Positions 57,779-64,000 of a DNA stretch of 64,000 nt are shown here, piece after piece; the stretch's first letter is position 1; every line of letters starts with the position of its first letter. This DNA is from Bradyrhizobium ivorense (GTDB taxonomy: Bacteria > Pseudomonadota > Alphaproteobacteria > Rhizobiales > Xanthobacteraceae), in contig NZ_CAADFC020000009.1 of assembly GCF_900696085.1 (NCBI RefSeq), positions 186,001-250,000 of the forward strand, read 5' to 3'. The translations under genes and the position numbers were made by a program. Under the pieces are notes generated by a model. It worked only from the letters and a program-made list of their open reading frames with translations. It was not told where the DNA came from and did not search any database.

Positions 57779-59332
57779 TCAGCTTTGGCTGCGCAGCGAC
57801 TCCGCCAGCTTGTGCTTCAGCAGCTTGCCCGTCGACGTCGCGGGCAGCGCGTCCATCAGAATAATCTCGGACGGCCGCTTGTACGAGGTGAGTTGCGGTG
57901 CGACATGGGCCATCAAGTCCTGCACCGTGGCGGTCGAGCCCTTGATCAGCTGCACGAAGGCGACGACTTCCTCATTGCCCTCGACCGGCCGCCCGACCAC
58001 GGCGCATTGCACCACGGCATCGTGCGTGCTCAGCACCGCCTCGATCTCGGCCGGGTAGACGTTGAAGCCGGAACGGATGATCATCTCCTTGGTCCGCCCG
58101 ACGATGTACATCGCACCGTTCTCGAAGCGGGCGAGATCCCCGGTGTTGAACCAGCCGTCGGGATCGATCGCCTTGGCGGTCAGGTCGGGCGCGCGGTAGT
58201 AGCCGCGCATCACGTTGGGGCCGCGGACATGAAGCTCGCCGACCTCGCCATCCGCGACAGGCTTGCCGTCCTGGCTGACCAGCTTGGCCTCCAGGCCCGG
58301 CATGATGGTGCCGACCGCATGGTCGGCCCGGGGATTGTCGGGCCGGACGCCGGAAATTCCCGGCGAGCATTCGGTGATGCCGTAGCCGTTGAGAAGGGGC
58401 AGGCCGAGCTCCTGCTCGACGCGCGATTTGAGCTCGATATCGAGCGGCGCGCCCGCCACCGAGATCACGCGCAGCTTGCCGCGATCGAGCTTCGGCAGGC
58501 CGGCAGTGCGGCGGTACTCGAGCAGGCGCTGATAGGTCGCCGGCACGCCGTTGAGAATGGTGATGCCTTCGTCCGCCATCGCCTTCACCAGCGCGGCGGG
58601 ATCGTATTTTGCGACCAGGCGCACGGTGGCGCCGACCATCAGGGTCATGGTGAGCAGCGAGATGCCGACGATGTGCGAGATCGGCAGCACGCAATATTGC
58701 ACGTCATCGGCCGTCATCTTGCGGAAGGCGGCGGTGCCGCGGGCGCTGAACAGGAGATTGCGGTGCGTCAGCATCACGCCCTTCGGGGTACCCGTGGTGC
58801 CGGACGTGTAGATGAGAACCGCAACCTGCCTGGCGCCGTCGGCCTCGACCGGCTCGGCCACGGTCGCAATGTTCAGGCTGGTGACCGCGATGCCGCGCAG
58901 CGGCCCGACATCCTGCACGGTCGCCTCATAGCGCGTGGCATGGGCGGCCGCCTCCTGCGAGACTTCGGCGGTCAGGAACACGCGGCGGGTGCCGCTGTGA
59001 TCCTTGATCTGATCGATTTCGCGCGGCGACAGCCGCGGATTGACCACGATCGCCCAGGCGTCGAGCCGGCTCGCGGCAAACAGCAGGCAGGACAGCGGAA
59101 CGGAATTTTCGCTGACGATCATCATGCGGTCGCCGGGCCGGATGCCGAGCGCGCGCAGGGCTTCGGTGACACGGCCCACGACCTGATCGAGCTCGCGATA
59201 GGTGAGCCACATCTTGTCGTCGACCAGCGCCATACGATCCGGTGTCGCTCCGACGTAGTGGTCCATCACCTCGTGGAGGCGGTTCGGCAGACCTTCCACA
59301 CTTCCTTCTTCCACCTGCGTCATCGCCAGCAC
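57779..59332 (-). CDS. AMP-forming acyl-CoA synthetase (class I adenylate-forming ligase)
   Basis: Ligase of 517 residues that should activate a carboxylic acid to its CoA ester, the entry step of the pathway. Motifs: P-loop 'YTSGTTGTPKGVMLTHRN', 'GYGITECSPG', the hinge region 'WFNTGDLARFENGAMYIVGR' followed by TKEMIIRSGFNVYPAEIE, and the C-terminal catalytic lysine in 'STGKLLKH'. GTG 59332 is chosen because GGGAGG lies just before it; ATG 59323 is three codons inside. It is the second gene of the HxlR-controlled operon. Confidence 0.94.
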   Translation of the reverse strand: MLAMTQVEEGSVEGLPNRLHEVMDHYVGATPDRMALVDDKMWLTYRELDQVVGRVTEALRALGIRPGDRMMIVSENSVPLSCLLFAASRLDAWAIVVNPRLSPREIDQIKDHSGTRRVFLTAEVSQEAAAHATRYEATVQDVGPLRGIAVTSLNIATVAEPVEADGARQVAVLIYTSGTTGTPKGVMLTHRNLLFSARGTAAFRKMTADDVQYCVLPISHIVGISLLTMTLMVGATVRLVAKYDPAALVKAMADEGITILNGVPATYQRLLEYRRTAGLPKLDRGKLRVISVAGAPLDIELKSRVEQELGLPLLNGYGITECSPGISGVRPDNPRADHAVGTIMPGLEAKLVSQDGKPVADGEVGELHVRGPNVMRGYYRAPDLTAKAIDPDGWFNTGDLARFENGAMYIVGRTKEMIIRSGFNVYPAEIEAVLSTHDAVVQCAVVGRPVEGNEEVVAFVQLIKGSTATVQDLMAHVAPQLTSYKRPSEIILMDALPATSTGKLLKHKLAESLRSQS

Positions 59333-59389
59333 GGGAACCTCCCTCGAACTGCCCTTTGGGCTTGATTGTCGTCTTGAAGCGTTCCTTGC

Positions 59390-60028
59390 TCAGGCGGTCT
59401 TGCGCCGCCCTGCCGCAAGCTGCGCCACGATCTCTTCCTCGACCTCGCGCAGGCGATCCTTGCCGAAGAAGATCTCGTCGCCGACGAAGAAGGTCGGCGA
59501 GCCGAACGAGCCGCGCGCCACCGCAGCGCTGGTGTTGTCGATCAGCTTCTTCTTGACCTCATCCTGCTGGGCGCGGGCGATGATGCGGTCGATATCGAGG
59601 CCGGAGGACAGGAACGCCTCGCGGAACACCTGCGGGTCGTCCATCTTCTTGGGCTCGACCCACATGTGGTGATAGGCGGCGCGGAAATACGGTTCGAACA
59701 GTCCCTCGAACTCGGCAGCGACCACGCCGCGCATCAGCATCAACGTGTTGACCGGGAAGAACGGGTTCTGCTTGAACTTTGTGATGTTGTAGCGCCGCAG
59801 GAAGCGCTCGGTCTCGAGCGCATTGTATTCGGGCTTGTTCTTGATGCCGCGCAGCGACTCGCCCGGCGACATATTGCCGGTCGCCTTGTAGACGCCGCCG
59901 AGCAGCACCGGGCCGTAGGCGAATTTCACGCCGGTGCGCTTTTCGATCTCCGGCAAGGCGAGTTCGGCGAGATAGGCGTTGGGGCTTCCAAAATCGAAAT
60001 GGAACTCGACCTTGAGCGGAGCAGCCAT
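59390..60028 (-). CDS. 2-hydroxychromene-2-carboxylate isomerase-like protein (DsbA/kappa-GST fold)
   Basis: Thioredoxin-fold protein of 212 residues with helical insert. The active-site segment 'EFHFDFGSPNAYLAELALPE' has serine where DsbA has cysteine, as in the glutathione-dependent hydroxychromene-carboxylate isomerases of aromatic degradation. 'SFGSPTFFVGDEIFFGKDRL' holds the conserved cis-proline. The ATG at 60028 is preceded by GGAAGGG. It is the first gene of the operon and faces the HxlR regulator gene across 197 bases. Its real substrate in this pathway is unknown. Confidence 0.9.
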   Translation of the reverse strand: MAAPLKVEFHFDFGSPNAYLAELALPEIEKRTGVKFAYGPVLLGGVYKATGNMSPGESLRGIKNKPEYNALETERFLRRYNITKFKQNPFFPVNTLMLMRGVVAAEFEGLFEPYFRAAYHHMWVEPKKMDDPQVFREAFLSSGLDIDRIIARAQQDEVKKKLIDNTSAAVARGSFGSPTFFVGDEIFFGKDRLREVEEEIVAQLAAGRRKTA

Positions 60029-60095
60029 CAAAACGCCCTTCCCTGCGCTTGGCGGCCGTTGCTCGGCCACCCGGTTGATCGTGGCCCGGACCTTA

Positions 60096-60112
60096 AGTTC
60101 TATTTTAGAACT
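60096..60112. promoter_or_regulatory. HxlR operator candidate 1 (perfect palindrome)
   Basis: AGTTCTA-TTT-TAGAACT, fully symmetric, in an AT-rich island upstream of the catabolic operon (start codon at 60028). The region 60096-60200 is the only AT-rich DNA between the divergent genes. A near copy lies 76 bases away. Confidence 0.7.
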
Positions 60113-60171
60113 GTCAATATGATATTTGTCATGTAACTAGCTATCTGAAGGCATCCTGTTGAAATGACGTC

Positions 60172-60188
60172 AGTTCTGTTTTAGAATT
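60172..60188. promoter_or_regulatory. HxlR operator candidate 2 (near-perfect palindrome)
   Basis: AGTTCTG-TTT-TAGAATT, differing from candidate 1 in two positions. It lies 38 bases before the start codon of the HxlR gene, suited to autoregulation. The 76-base centre-to-centre distance is close to seven helical turns, which would let two dimers face the same side or form a loop. Confidence 0.65.
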
Positions 60189-60225
60189 TTATTTGTACTG
60201 TCGTGGCAGATCGCTGGAGACGCCG

Positions 60226-60738
60226 ATGAAATGGGATGCCCTTGAAGAGGAGCCGTGCTCGCTGGCCCGCACCGTGGCCGTGATCGGCGACCGCTGGAGC
60301 CTCTTGATCCTGCGCGAATGTTTCCTGCGCATCCGCAGGTTCGACGACTTCCAGGCGTCGCTCGGCATCACCCGCCATCTGCTCGCCGACCGGCTCAAGA
60401 AGCTGGTGCGCTTCGGCGTGCTGCGCAAGATTCCGTATCAGGAATCGCCGAAGCGCTACGAATACATCCTGACGCAGAAGGGCCTCGACCTCTACCCGGT
60501 GATCATGTCGATCGTGCACTGGGGCGACACCCACATGGTCGACGCCCGCGGCCGGCCGATGCTGCACGAACACAAGAACTGCCACAAGATGTTCGACCCC
60601 GTGATGGTCTGCTCGGAATGCGGCGAGCCGCTGAGCGCGAAGGCGGTCCACGTCCATCGCGGCCCGGGCGCACGGCAATCCTCGCCGGTGCATGCCAAGG
60701 CGCAGGAGCGCGGCAAGCGCGTCGCCGAGCCGGGCTAG
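60226..60738 (+). CDS. HxlR-family transcriptional regulator with C-terminal cysteine motif
   Basis: Regulator of 170 residues. The winged helix (residues 10-95) is of HxlR type: 'EEPCSLARTVAVIGDRWSLL...RRFDDFQASLGITRHLLADR' and so on, with the wing at 'QESPKRYEYILTQKGLDLYP'. Past residue 110 a tail of about 60 residues carries H114, C119, C129 and C132 (HKNC...VCSEC), a possible small zinc or redox-sensing site. The ATG at 60226 follows GGAGACGCC. It is divergent from the 13-gene catabolic operon and is its probable regulator. Confidence 0.9.
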   Translation: MKWDALEEEPCSLARTVAVIGDRWSLLILRECFLRIRRFDDFQASLGITRHLLADRLKKLVRFGVLRKIPYQESPKRYEYILTQKGLDLYPVIMSIVHWGDTHMVDARGRPMLHEHKNCHKMFDPVMVCSECGEPLSAKAVHVHRGPGARQSSPVHAKAQERGKRVAEPG

Positions 60739-60748
60739 GCAATCGGCT

Positions 60749-61750
60749 TCATCGCGGGCCGTCCACGAACGCAACCGGGATGCCCTTCGCGATGTGCTTC
60801 GCGACGCGTTCGGCGTCCCAGTTGGTGAGACGCACGCAGCCGTGCGATTCCGCCTTGGAGATCCTGTCCGGCGCAGCCGTGCCGTGAATGCCGTAGCCTT
60901 CGGCCGAAAGATTGATCCAGACCGAGCCGACCGGATTGTTGGGGCCGGGCTTGATGGTGAAGGGCCTGCGCGAGTGGACGCCCTTGAAGTGATAGTTCGG
61001 GTTGTAGCGATAGGTCGGATTGCGATGGATCTCGGTGACCTTCAGGGTGCCGGTGGGAGACGGCTTGTCCTTGCTGCCGACCGTCGCCGGGTAGAAGCCG
61101 ATCAGCGCGTTCGACTTGTCGTATAGCTTGACGACCTGCCGGCTCTTGTCGATCTCGACGCGGTCGGCCTTTGCGGGAGCGCTGCCCGGCGCTCCGCCGC
61201 CGGTATCGATCACGACGATGGTCGCGCCGGCCCGATCGAAGCGTTGTCCCGGGTTGAGGCTGGCCAGCAACGCTTCGCTCATGTGAAATCGCTCGGCCAG
61301 CTTTTCGCGCGGGCTGGTAAAGCCGAGATGCGGGAGGTCCTTCATCGCCTCCATTTTGGCAGGCAGCTTGTGCAGGAAGGGGCCGGCGAGATCCTGTTCG
61401 GTGATGGTGTAGCTGGTTGTCGCCGGCCGGTTGTCCGCCCGCAGCGCCGTCCAGACCTCATCGGTCGGCGCATCGCCGCTCGGCAACTCGCGGGCTTCGG
61501 CGTAGGCGCGAAGCGCTTTCTTGGCATTCTCGCCGAACTTGCCGTCGATCTCACCGGGAGAAAAGTGCGCCCGGTCGAGCAGCACCTGCAGCCGCACCCC
61601 TGCCGGCGTCGGTTTTTCGTTGGACAGGGTTTTGCTCGACGGCTCGGCCGCGTCGATCGCAGCCGCATTGATCTCGGCGCCGAACGCGCGACCGGCCGCC
61701 AGGACGACGGCCAGGGTGATACCAACATTGCACACGGCTCTGAGCGACAT
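60749..61750 (-). CDS. L,D-transpeptidase (YkuD/ErfK type)
   Basis: Envelope protein of 333 residues. The N-terminal signal peptide ([20 protein letters not shown]...FGAE) is followed by a peptidoglycan-binding-like segment ([20 protein letters not shown]) and then the YkuD catalytic domain from about residue 190, ending in the [12 protein letters not shown] motif with the nucleophilic cysteine and the histidine of 'YGIHGT'. It makes 3-3 cross-links or anchors proteins to peptidoglycan in the periplasm. ATG 61750 is chosen because it begins the signal peptide. It converges on the HxlR gene. Confidence 0.93.
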   Translation of the reverse strand: MSLRAVCNVGITLAVVLAAGRAFGAEINAAAIDAAEPSSKTLSNEKPTPAGVRLQVLLDRAHFSPGEIDGKFGENAKKALRAYAEARELPSGDAPTDEVWTALRADNRPATTSYTITEQDLAGPFLHKLPAKMEAMKDLPHLGFTSPREKLAERFHMSEALLASLNPGQRFDRAGATIVVIDTGGGAPGSAPAKADRVEIDKSRQVVKLYDKSNALIGFYPATVGSKDKPSPTGTLKVTEIHRNPTYRYNPNYHFKGVHSRRPFTIKPGPNNPVGSVWINLSAEGYGIHGTAAPDRISKAESHGCVRLTNWDAERVAKHIAKGIPVAFVDGPR

Positions 61751-61861
61751 CGGGCCGCCTTTCACATTGCCGACGCTCTCCTTCACGACTGTATGCAATG
61801 AAGAGAACGGCCAAGTGAACGCGCGGTTCCTGTGTTGGGCCGGCGCGCGAGCCGAACTGGC

Positions 61862-62737
61862 TCAGTGCGACGGCGCGGTCATCAATGCGACGTTGCCGCC
61901 GAGCAGGCAGCCGACCGGGCGGCCGCCGGCAAAGCCGATGCGGACGCGGATCTCCGACAGCCGCCCCATCGCACGGCCCTGCAGGATACGAATCTCGCCG
62001 TCGTTGGCATCGACCAGACCGTAGTCGAGCAGGCCGAACGCCAGCGCCGCCGCCGCAATCCCGGTGGCCGCATCCTCCCGATACCCCGATGAGCGCGGAA
62101 ACTGCCGCGCCTCGAACAGCCGCGCGGCGCGGTCGATCACGGCGAACGGGTAAAGCCCGGTCGATCCGATCCTGCCGCAGACCGCCTCGACGGCCTCGAC
62201 CGCGGGATCGAGCGCGTTCAGCGCGTCCGGGGAACGCATCGGGATCAAGGTCTTGACCCGCGACGTGACGGCGTTGGCGGGCGCTGCCTCGCCGATCGCA
62301 TCCGGGCGGGCTGCGAGGGCGCGCAGCACGTCGTCGCGTTGCGCGGCGGTGAGCGGAACGACCTTGCCGGCCGGCTGGGTGATCTCGACCCGCGGCTCGC
62401 CGCCGCGATCGCGGCTGATGAAGCCGGTGACCGGACCGCTGCGCGTCGAGATCCGGATCGTATCGCCGGGCAATCGTCCCTGCCGTGCCAGCAACCACAG
62501 AGCACCGATGGTCGCGTGGCCGCACATTTCCATTTCGTGGTTCGGAACGAAGAAGCGAAACGTGGCGTCGAAATCGTCGCTCTCCGCCGGCAACACGAAG
62601 CCGGACTCGTGGCCATGACGGCGGGCGACGTCCTGCATCTCGGACGCGCTCATGCCGCTTGCATCCACCACGATCGGACAGGGATTGCCGCCCGCCCCAT
62701 CTACCGTGAACACGCTGACCAGTTCGGCTGTCGTCAT
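61862..62737 (-). CDS. PhzF-family epimerase/isomerase-like protein
   Basis: Protein of 291 residues with the two-domain diaminopimelate-epimerase-like fold. The PhzF marks 'FTVDGAGGNPCPIVVDASGM', 'GHESGFVLP' with catalytic E44 and 'FVPNHEMEMCGHATIGALWL' are clear, as is the second-domain glycine motif 'SGYREDAATGIAAAALA'. PhzF itself isomerises a phenazine precursor, but no phenazine genes are here and the family is wide, so the reaction is unknown. The ATG at 62737 has GAGGATACC upstream. Confidence 0.9.
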   Translation of the reverse strand: MTTAELVSVFTVDGAGGNPCPIVVDASGMSASEMQDVARRHGHESGFVLPAESDDFDATFRFFVPNHEMEMCGHATIGALWLLARQGRLPGDTIRISTRSGPVTGFISRDRGGEPRVEITQPAGKVVPLTAAQRDDVLRALAARPDAIGEAAPANAVTSRVKTLIPMRSPDALNALDPAVEAVEAVCGRIGSTGLYPFAVIDRAARLFEARQFPRSSGYREDAATGIAAAALAFGLLDYGLVDANDGEIRILQGRAMGRLSEIRVRIGFAGGRPVGCLLGGNVALMTAPSH

Positions 62738-62782
62738 GATGGTATCCTCGCGCAATCAGCGGCTACACTGCCCAAGCCGCCG

Positions 62783-63829
62783 CTACTTGACCAGCGTCTT
62801 GCCGGTCTCGGGGTGCTGCAGCCAATCGAGCAGCGCCGCGTGGAAGCGCGCCGGCGCCTGGATCTGCGGGGAATGGCCGAGGTCGGGGAATTCGATCAGC
62901 TGCGAATGCGGAATCCGCTTGACGGCTTCCTTGCCGAGCACGGGATAGTTGCCGAGCGTCTTGCGGATCTCCGGCGGCGCGGTGTCCTTGGCGATCGCCG
63001 TGGTGTCCTTGTCGCCGATCACGAGCAGCGTCGGCGGCTTGATCTGCTCGAATTCATAGAACACCGGCTGGGTCGCGATCATGTCGTAGAGCCGCGCCGA
63101 GCTCGACGCCACGGCGTCGCGGTCCGGGCCGCGATACATTCCGGCCAGCATCTGCACCCAGGTCTCGTAGGACGGATCCCAGGTGTCGGCATAGTACGTG
63201 GCGCGCTCATAGGCGCGGATGCTGTCGGCGGTGACGCGGGTCTCGCGCTGCATCCAGCCGTCGAGGCTGAGCCACGGCACACCCCTGGCCTTCCAGTCCT
63301 CCAGCCCGATCGGATCGACCAGCACCAGGCGATCGGTGGCCTCCGGATACATCAGCGCGTAGCGCATCGCCAGCATGCCGCCGGTGGAATGGCCGACCAT
63401 GATCGCGCGCTCGATGCCGAGCGAAGCCAGCAGCGCGCGGCTGTTGCCGGCGAGCTGCTGGAAGGTGAACTGGTAGCGTTCCGGCTTGCTCGACTTGCAG
63501 AAGCCGATCTGATCCATCGCAATGACGCGGTAGCCGGCGCCGCTGAGCGCCTTGATGGTGCCGTCCCAGGTCGCGGCACAAAAATTCTTGCCGTGCAGCA
63601 GCACCGCGGTCTGCCCGTTCGGCGCCGCCGGCTTGACGTCGAGATAGGCCATCTCGAGCTCCTGCCCCTGCGAGCTGAAGCGATAATGCGCGACGGGATA
63701 GGGATATTCAAAACCCTGCAGCTCCGGTCCATAGGCTGGCTCTTCGCTCGCCGACTGCGCGAAGGCGTTAGAGGCGCCGAGCGTGACGCTCGCGGCAACG
63801 GCAATATGAAACAGAGTTTTCAGGTGCAT
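62783..63829 (-). CDS. Exported alpha/beta hydrolase
   Basis: Periplasmic or secreted hydrolase of 348 residues with a signal peptide (MHLKTLFHIAVAASVTLGASNAFAQ). The alpha/beta-hydrolase core shows the oxyanion 'AVLLHGKNFCAATWDG', the nucleophile S148 in GHSTGG, the acid in 'LLVIGDKDTTA' and the catalytic histidine in 'PDLGHSPQ'. It could cleave an ester, lactone or epoxide. It lies 45 bases before the PhzF-like gene on the same strand; a shared transcript is possible. The ATG at 63829 is the natural start. Confidence 0.92.
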   Translation of the reverse strand: MHLKTLFHIAVAASVTLGASNAFAQSASEEPAYGPELQGFEYPYPVAHYRFSSQGQELEMAYLDVKPAAPNGQTAVLLHGKNFCAATWDGTIKALSGAGYRVIAMDQIGFCKSSKPERYQFTFQQLAGNSRALLASLGIERAIMVGHSTGGMLAMRYALMYPEATDRLVLVDPIGLEDWKARGVPWLSLDGWMQRETRVTADSIRAYERATYYADTWDPSYETWVQMLAGMYRGPDRDAVASSSARLYDMIATQPVFYEFEQIKPPTLLVIGDKDTTAIAKDTAPPEIRKTLGNYPVLGKEAVKRIPHSQLIEFPDLGHSPQIQAPARFHAALLDWLQHPETGKTLVK

Positions 63830-63940
63830 CTTGCAAGGTCCGAGCGCGAGGGATGATCTGGCGATGCCGTAGCCGAACGCAGGGACGCCATCCAGCGCCC
63901 CCGCGATGATTTGTTCGTGATCCGGCGGCCGGACGCGCCG

Positions 63941-64000
63941 TTACACCGGATCGAAGGCGCGGATCGGCGGCAGGTTGCCGCTAAAACGCTCGACCTCGAC
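63941..64000 (-). CDS. Probable 3' end of a gene continuing beyond the window
   Basis: Read on the minus strand, the last 60 bases encode VEVERFSGNLPPIRAFDPV and a TAA stop. Codon use is like the neighbouring genes and the frame is open to the window edge, so a C-terminal end is likely. It is too short to name a family. The 111 bases between it and the hydrolase start contain no other feature I can support. Confidence 0.45.
   Translation of the reverse strand, partial: VEVERFSGNLPPIRAFDPV

Overview
The window is high-GC chromosomal DNA from an alphaproteobacterium, most likely Bradyrhizobium or a close relative. This rests on the codon style, the mix of ABC importers and CoA-dependent catabolism, and several families of short intergenic palindromes typical of that genus (the 'TTGAGCATGATC...TTTTCCGGATCATGC' element, the 'GTCATTGCGAGG...' element, the 'GTAGCCCGGATG...' element and the 'CCCTCACCC...GACCTCTCCCC' element). 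No rRNA, tRNA, CRISPR array, integrase or insertion sequence was seen. The identification is an inference from sequence character, not from a database match.

Layout. (1) 1-5687: a peptide-type ABC importer operon (binding protein cut by the window edge, two permeases, two ATPases). (2) 6128-8096: an AmpR-like LysR regulator divergent from a Tat-exported class A beta-lactamase. (3) 8374-16324: a second peptide-type ABC importer running behind an amidase gene, with a divergent BenM/CatM-type LysR regulator and an exact ATAC-N7-GTAT operator candidate. (4) 16349-26349: a polyol/sugar catabolic cluster: binding protein, two permeases, ATPase, dehydrogenase, FGGY pentulose kinase and PfkB kinase in one operon, and a HAD phosphatase plus SorC-type regulator in a second. 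Both promoters share a TGAGCATATG motif. (5) 26457-31836: a fluoroacetyl-CoA-thioesterase-like protein, a small unknown, the CbpM/CbpA co-chaperone pair, a DUF992 protein and ClpB. (6) 32066-34190: a DyP peroxidase carrying a C-terminal encapsulin-loading peptide, the family 1 encapsulin shell protein and a small unknown. Together these form a nanocompartment operon. (7) 34200-35498: an MHS-type MFS transporter. (8) 35740-46798: a surface-polysaccharide locus on alternating strands (WecG/TagA-type transferase, CelD-type acyltransferase, FAD monooxygenase, flippase, Wzc-like co-polymerase with a broken P-loop, GT4 glycosyltransferase, GINT1-like protein). (9) 46810-60028: a 13-gene minus-strand operon for CoA-thioester catabolism under a divergent HxlR regulator with twin operators. 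(10) 60749-63829: L,D-transpeptidase, PhzF-like protein and an exported alpha/beta hydrolase, followed by the 3' tip of another gene.

How the parts work together. The three importers feed cytoplasmic catabolism, each beside its own regulator. The polyol cluster has import, oxidation to a ketose and phosphorylation. The HxlR operon has the pieces of a beta-oxidation-like pathway (ligase, paired acyl-CoA dehydrogenases, hydratase, thiolase) plus unusual redox proteins, so it probably degrades a cyclic or branched acid whose identity cannot be read from sequence. The encapsulin-DyP pair next to chaperone genes suggests a stress or redox island.

The most interesting items are the encapsulin operon, the HxlR operon with Tyr-less SDRs and Glu-less acyl-CoA dehydrogenases, the degenerate BY-kinase domain, the FlK-like thioesterase, and a fossil of the sorC gene end trapped between two copies of a 176-bp repeat.
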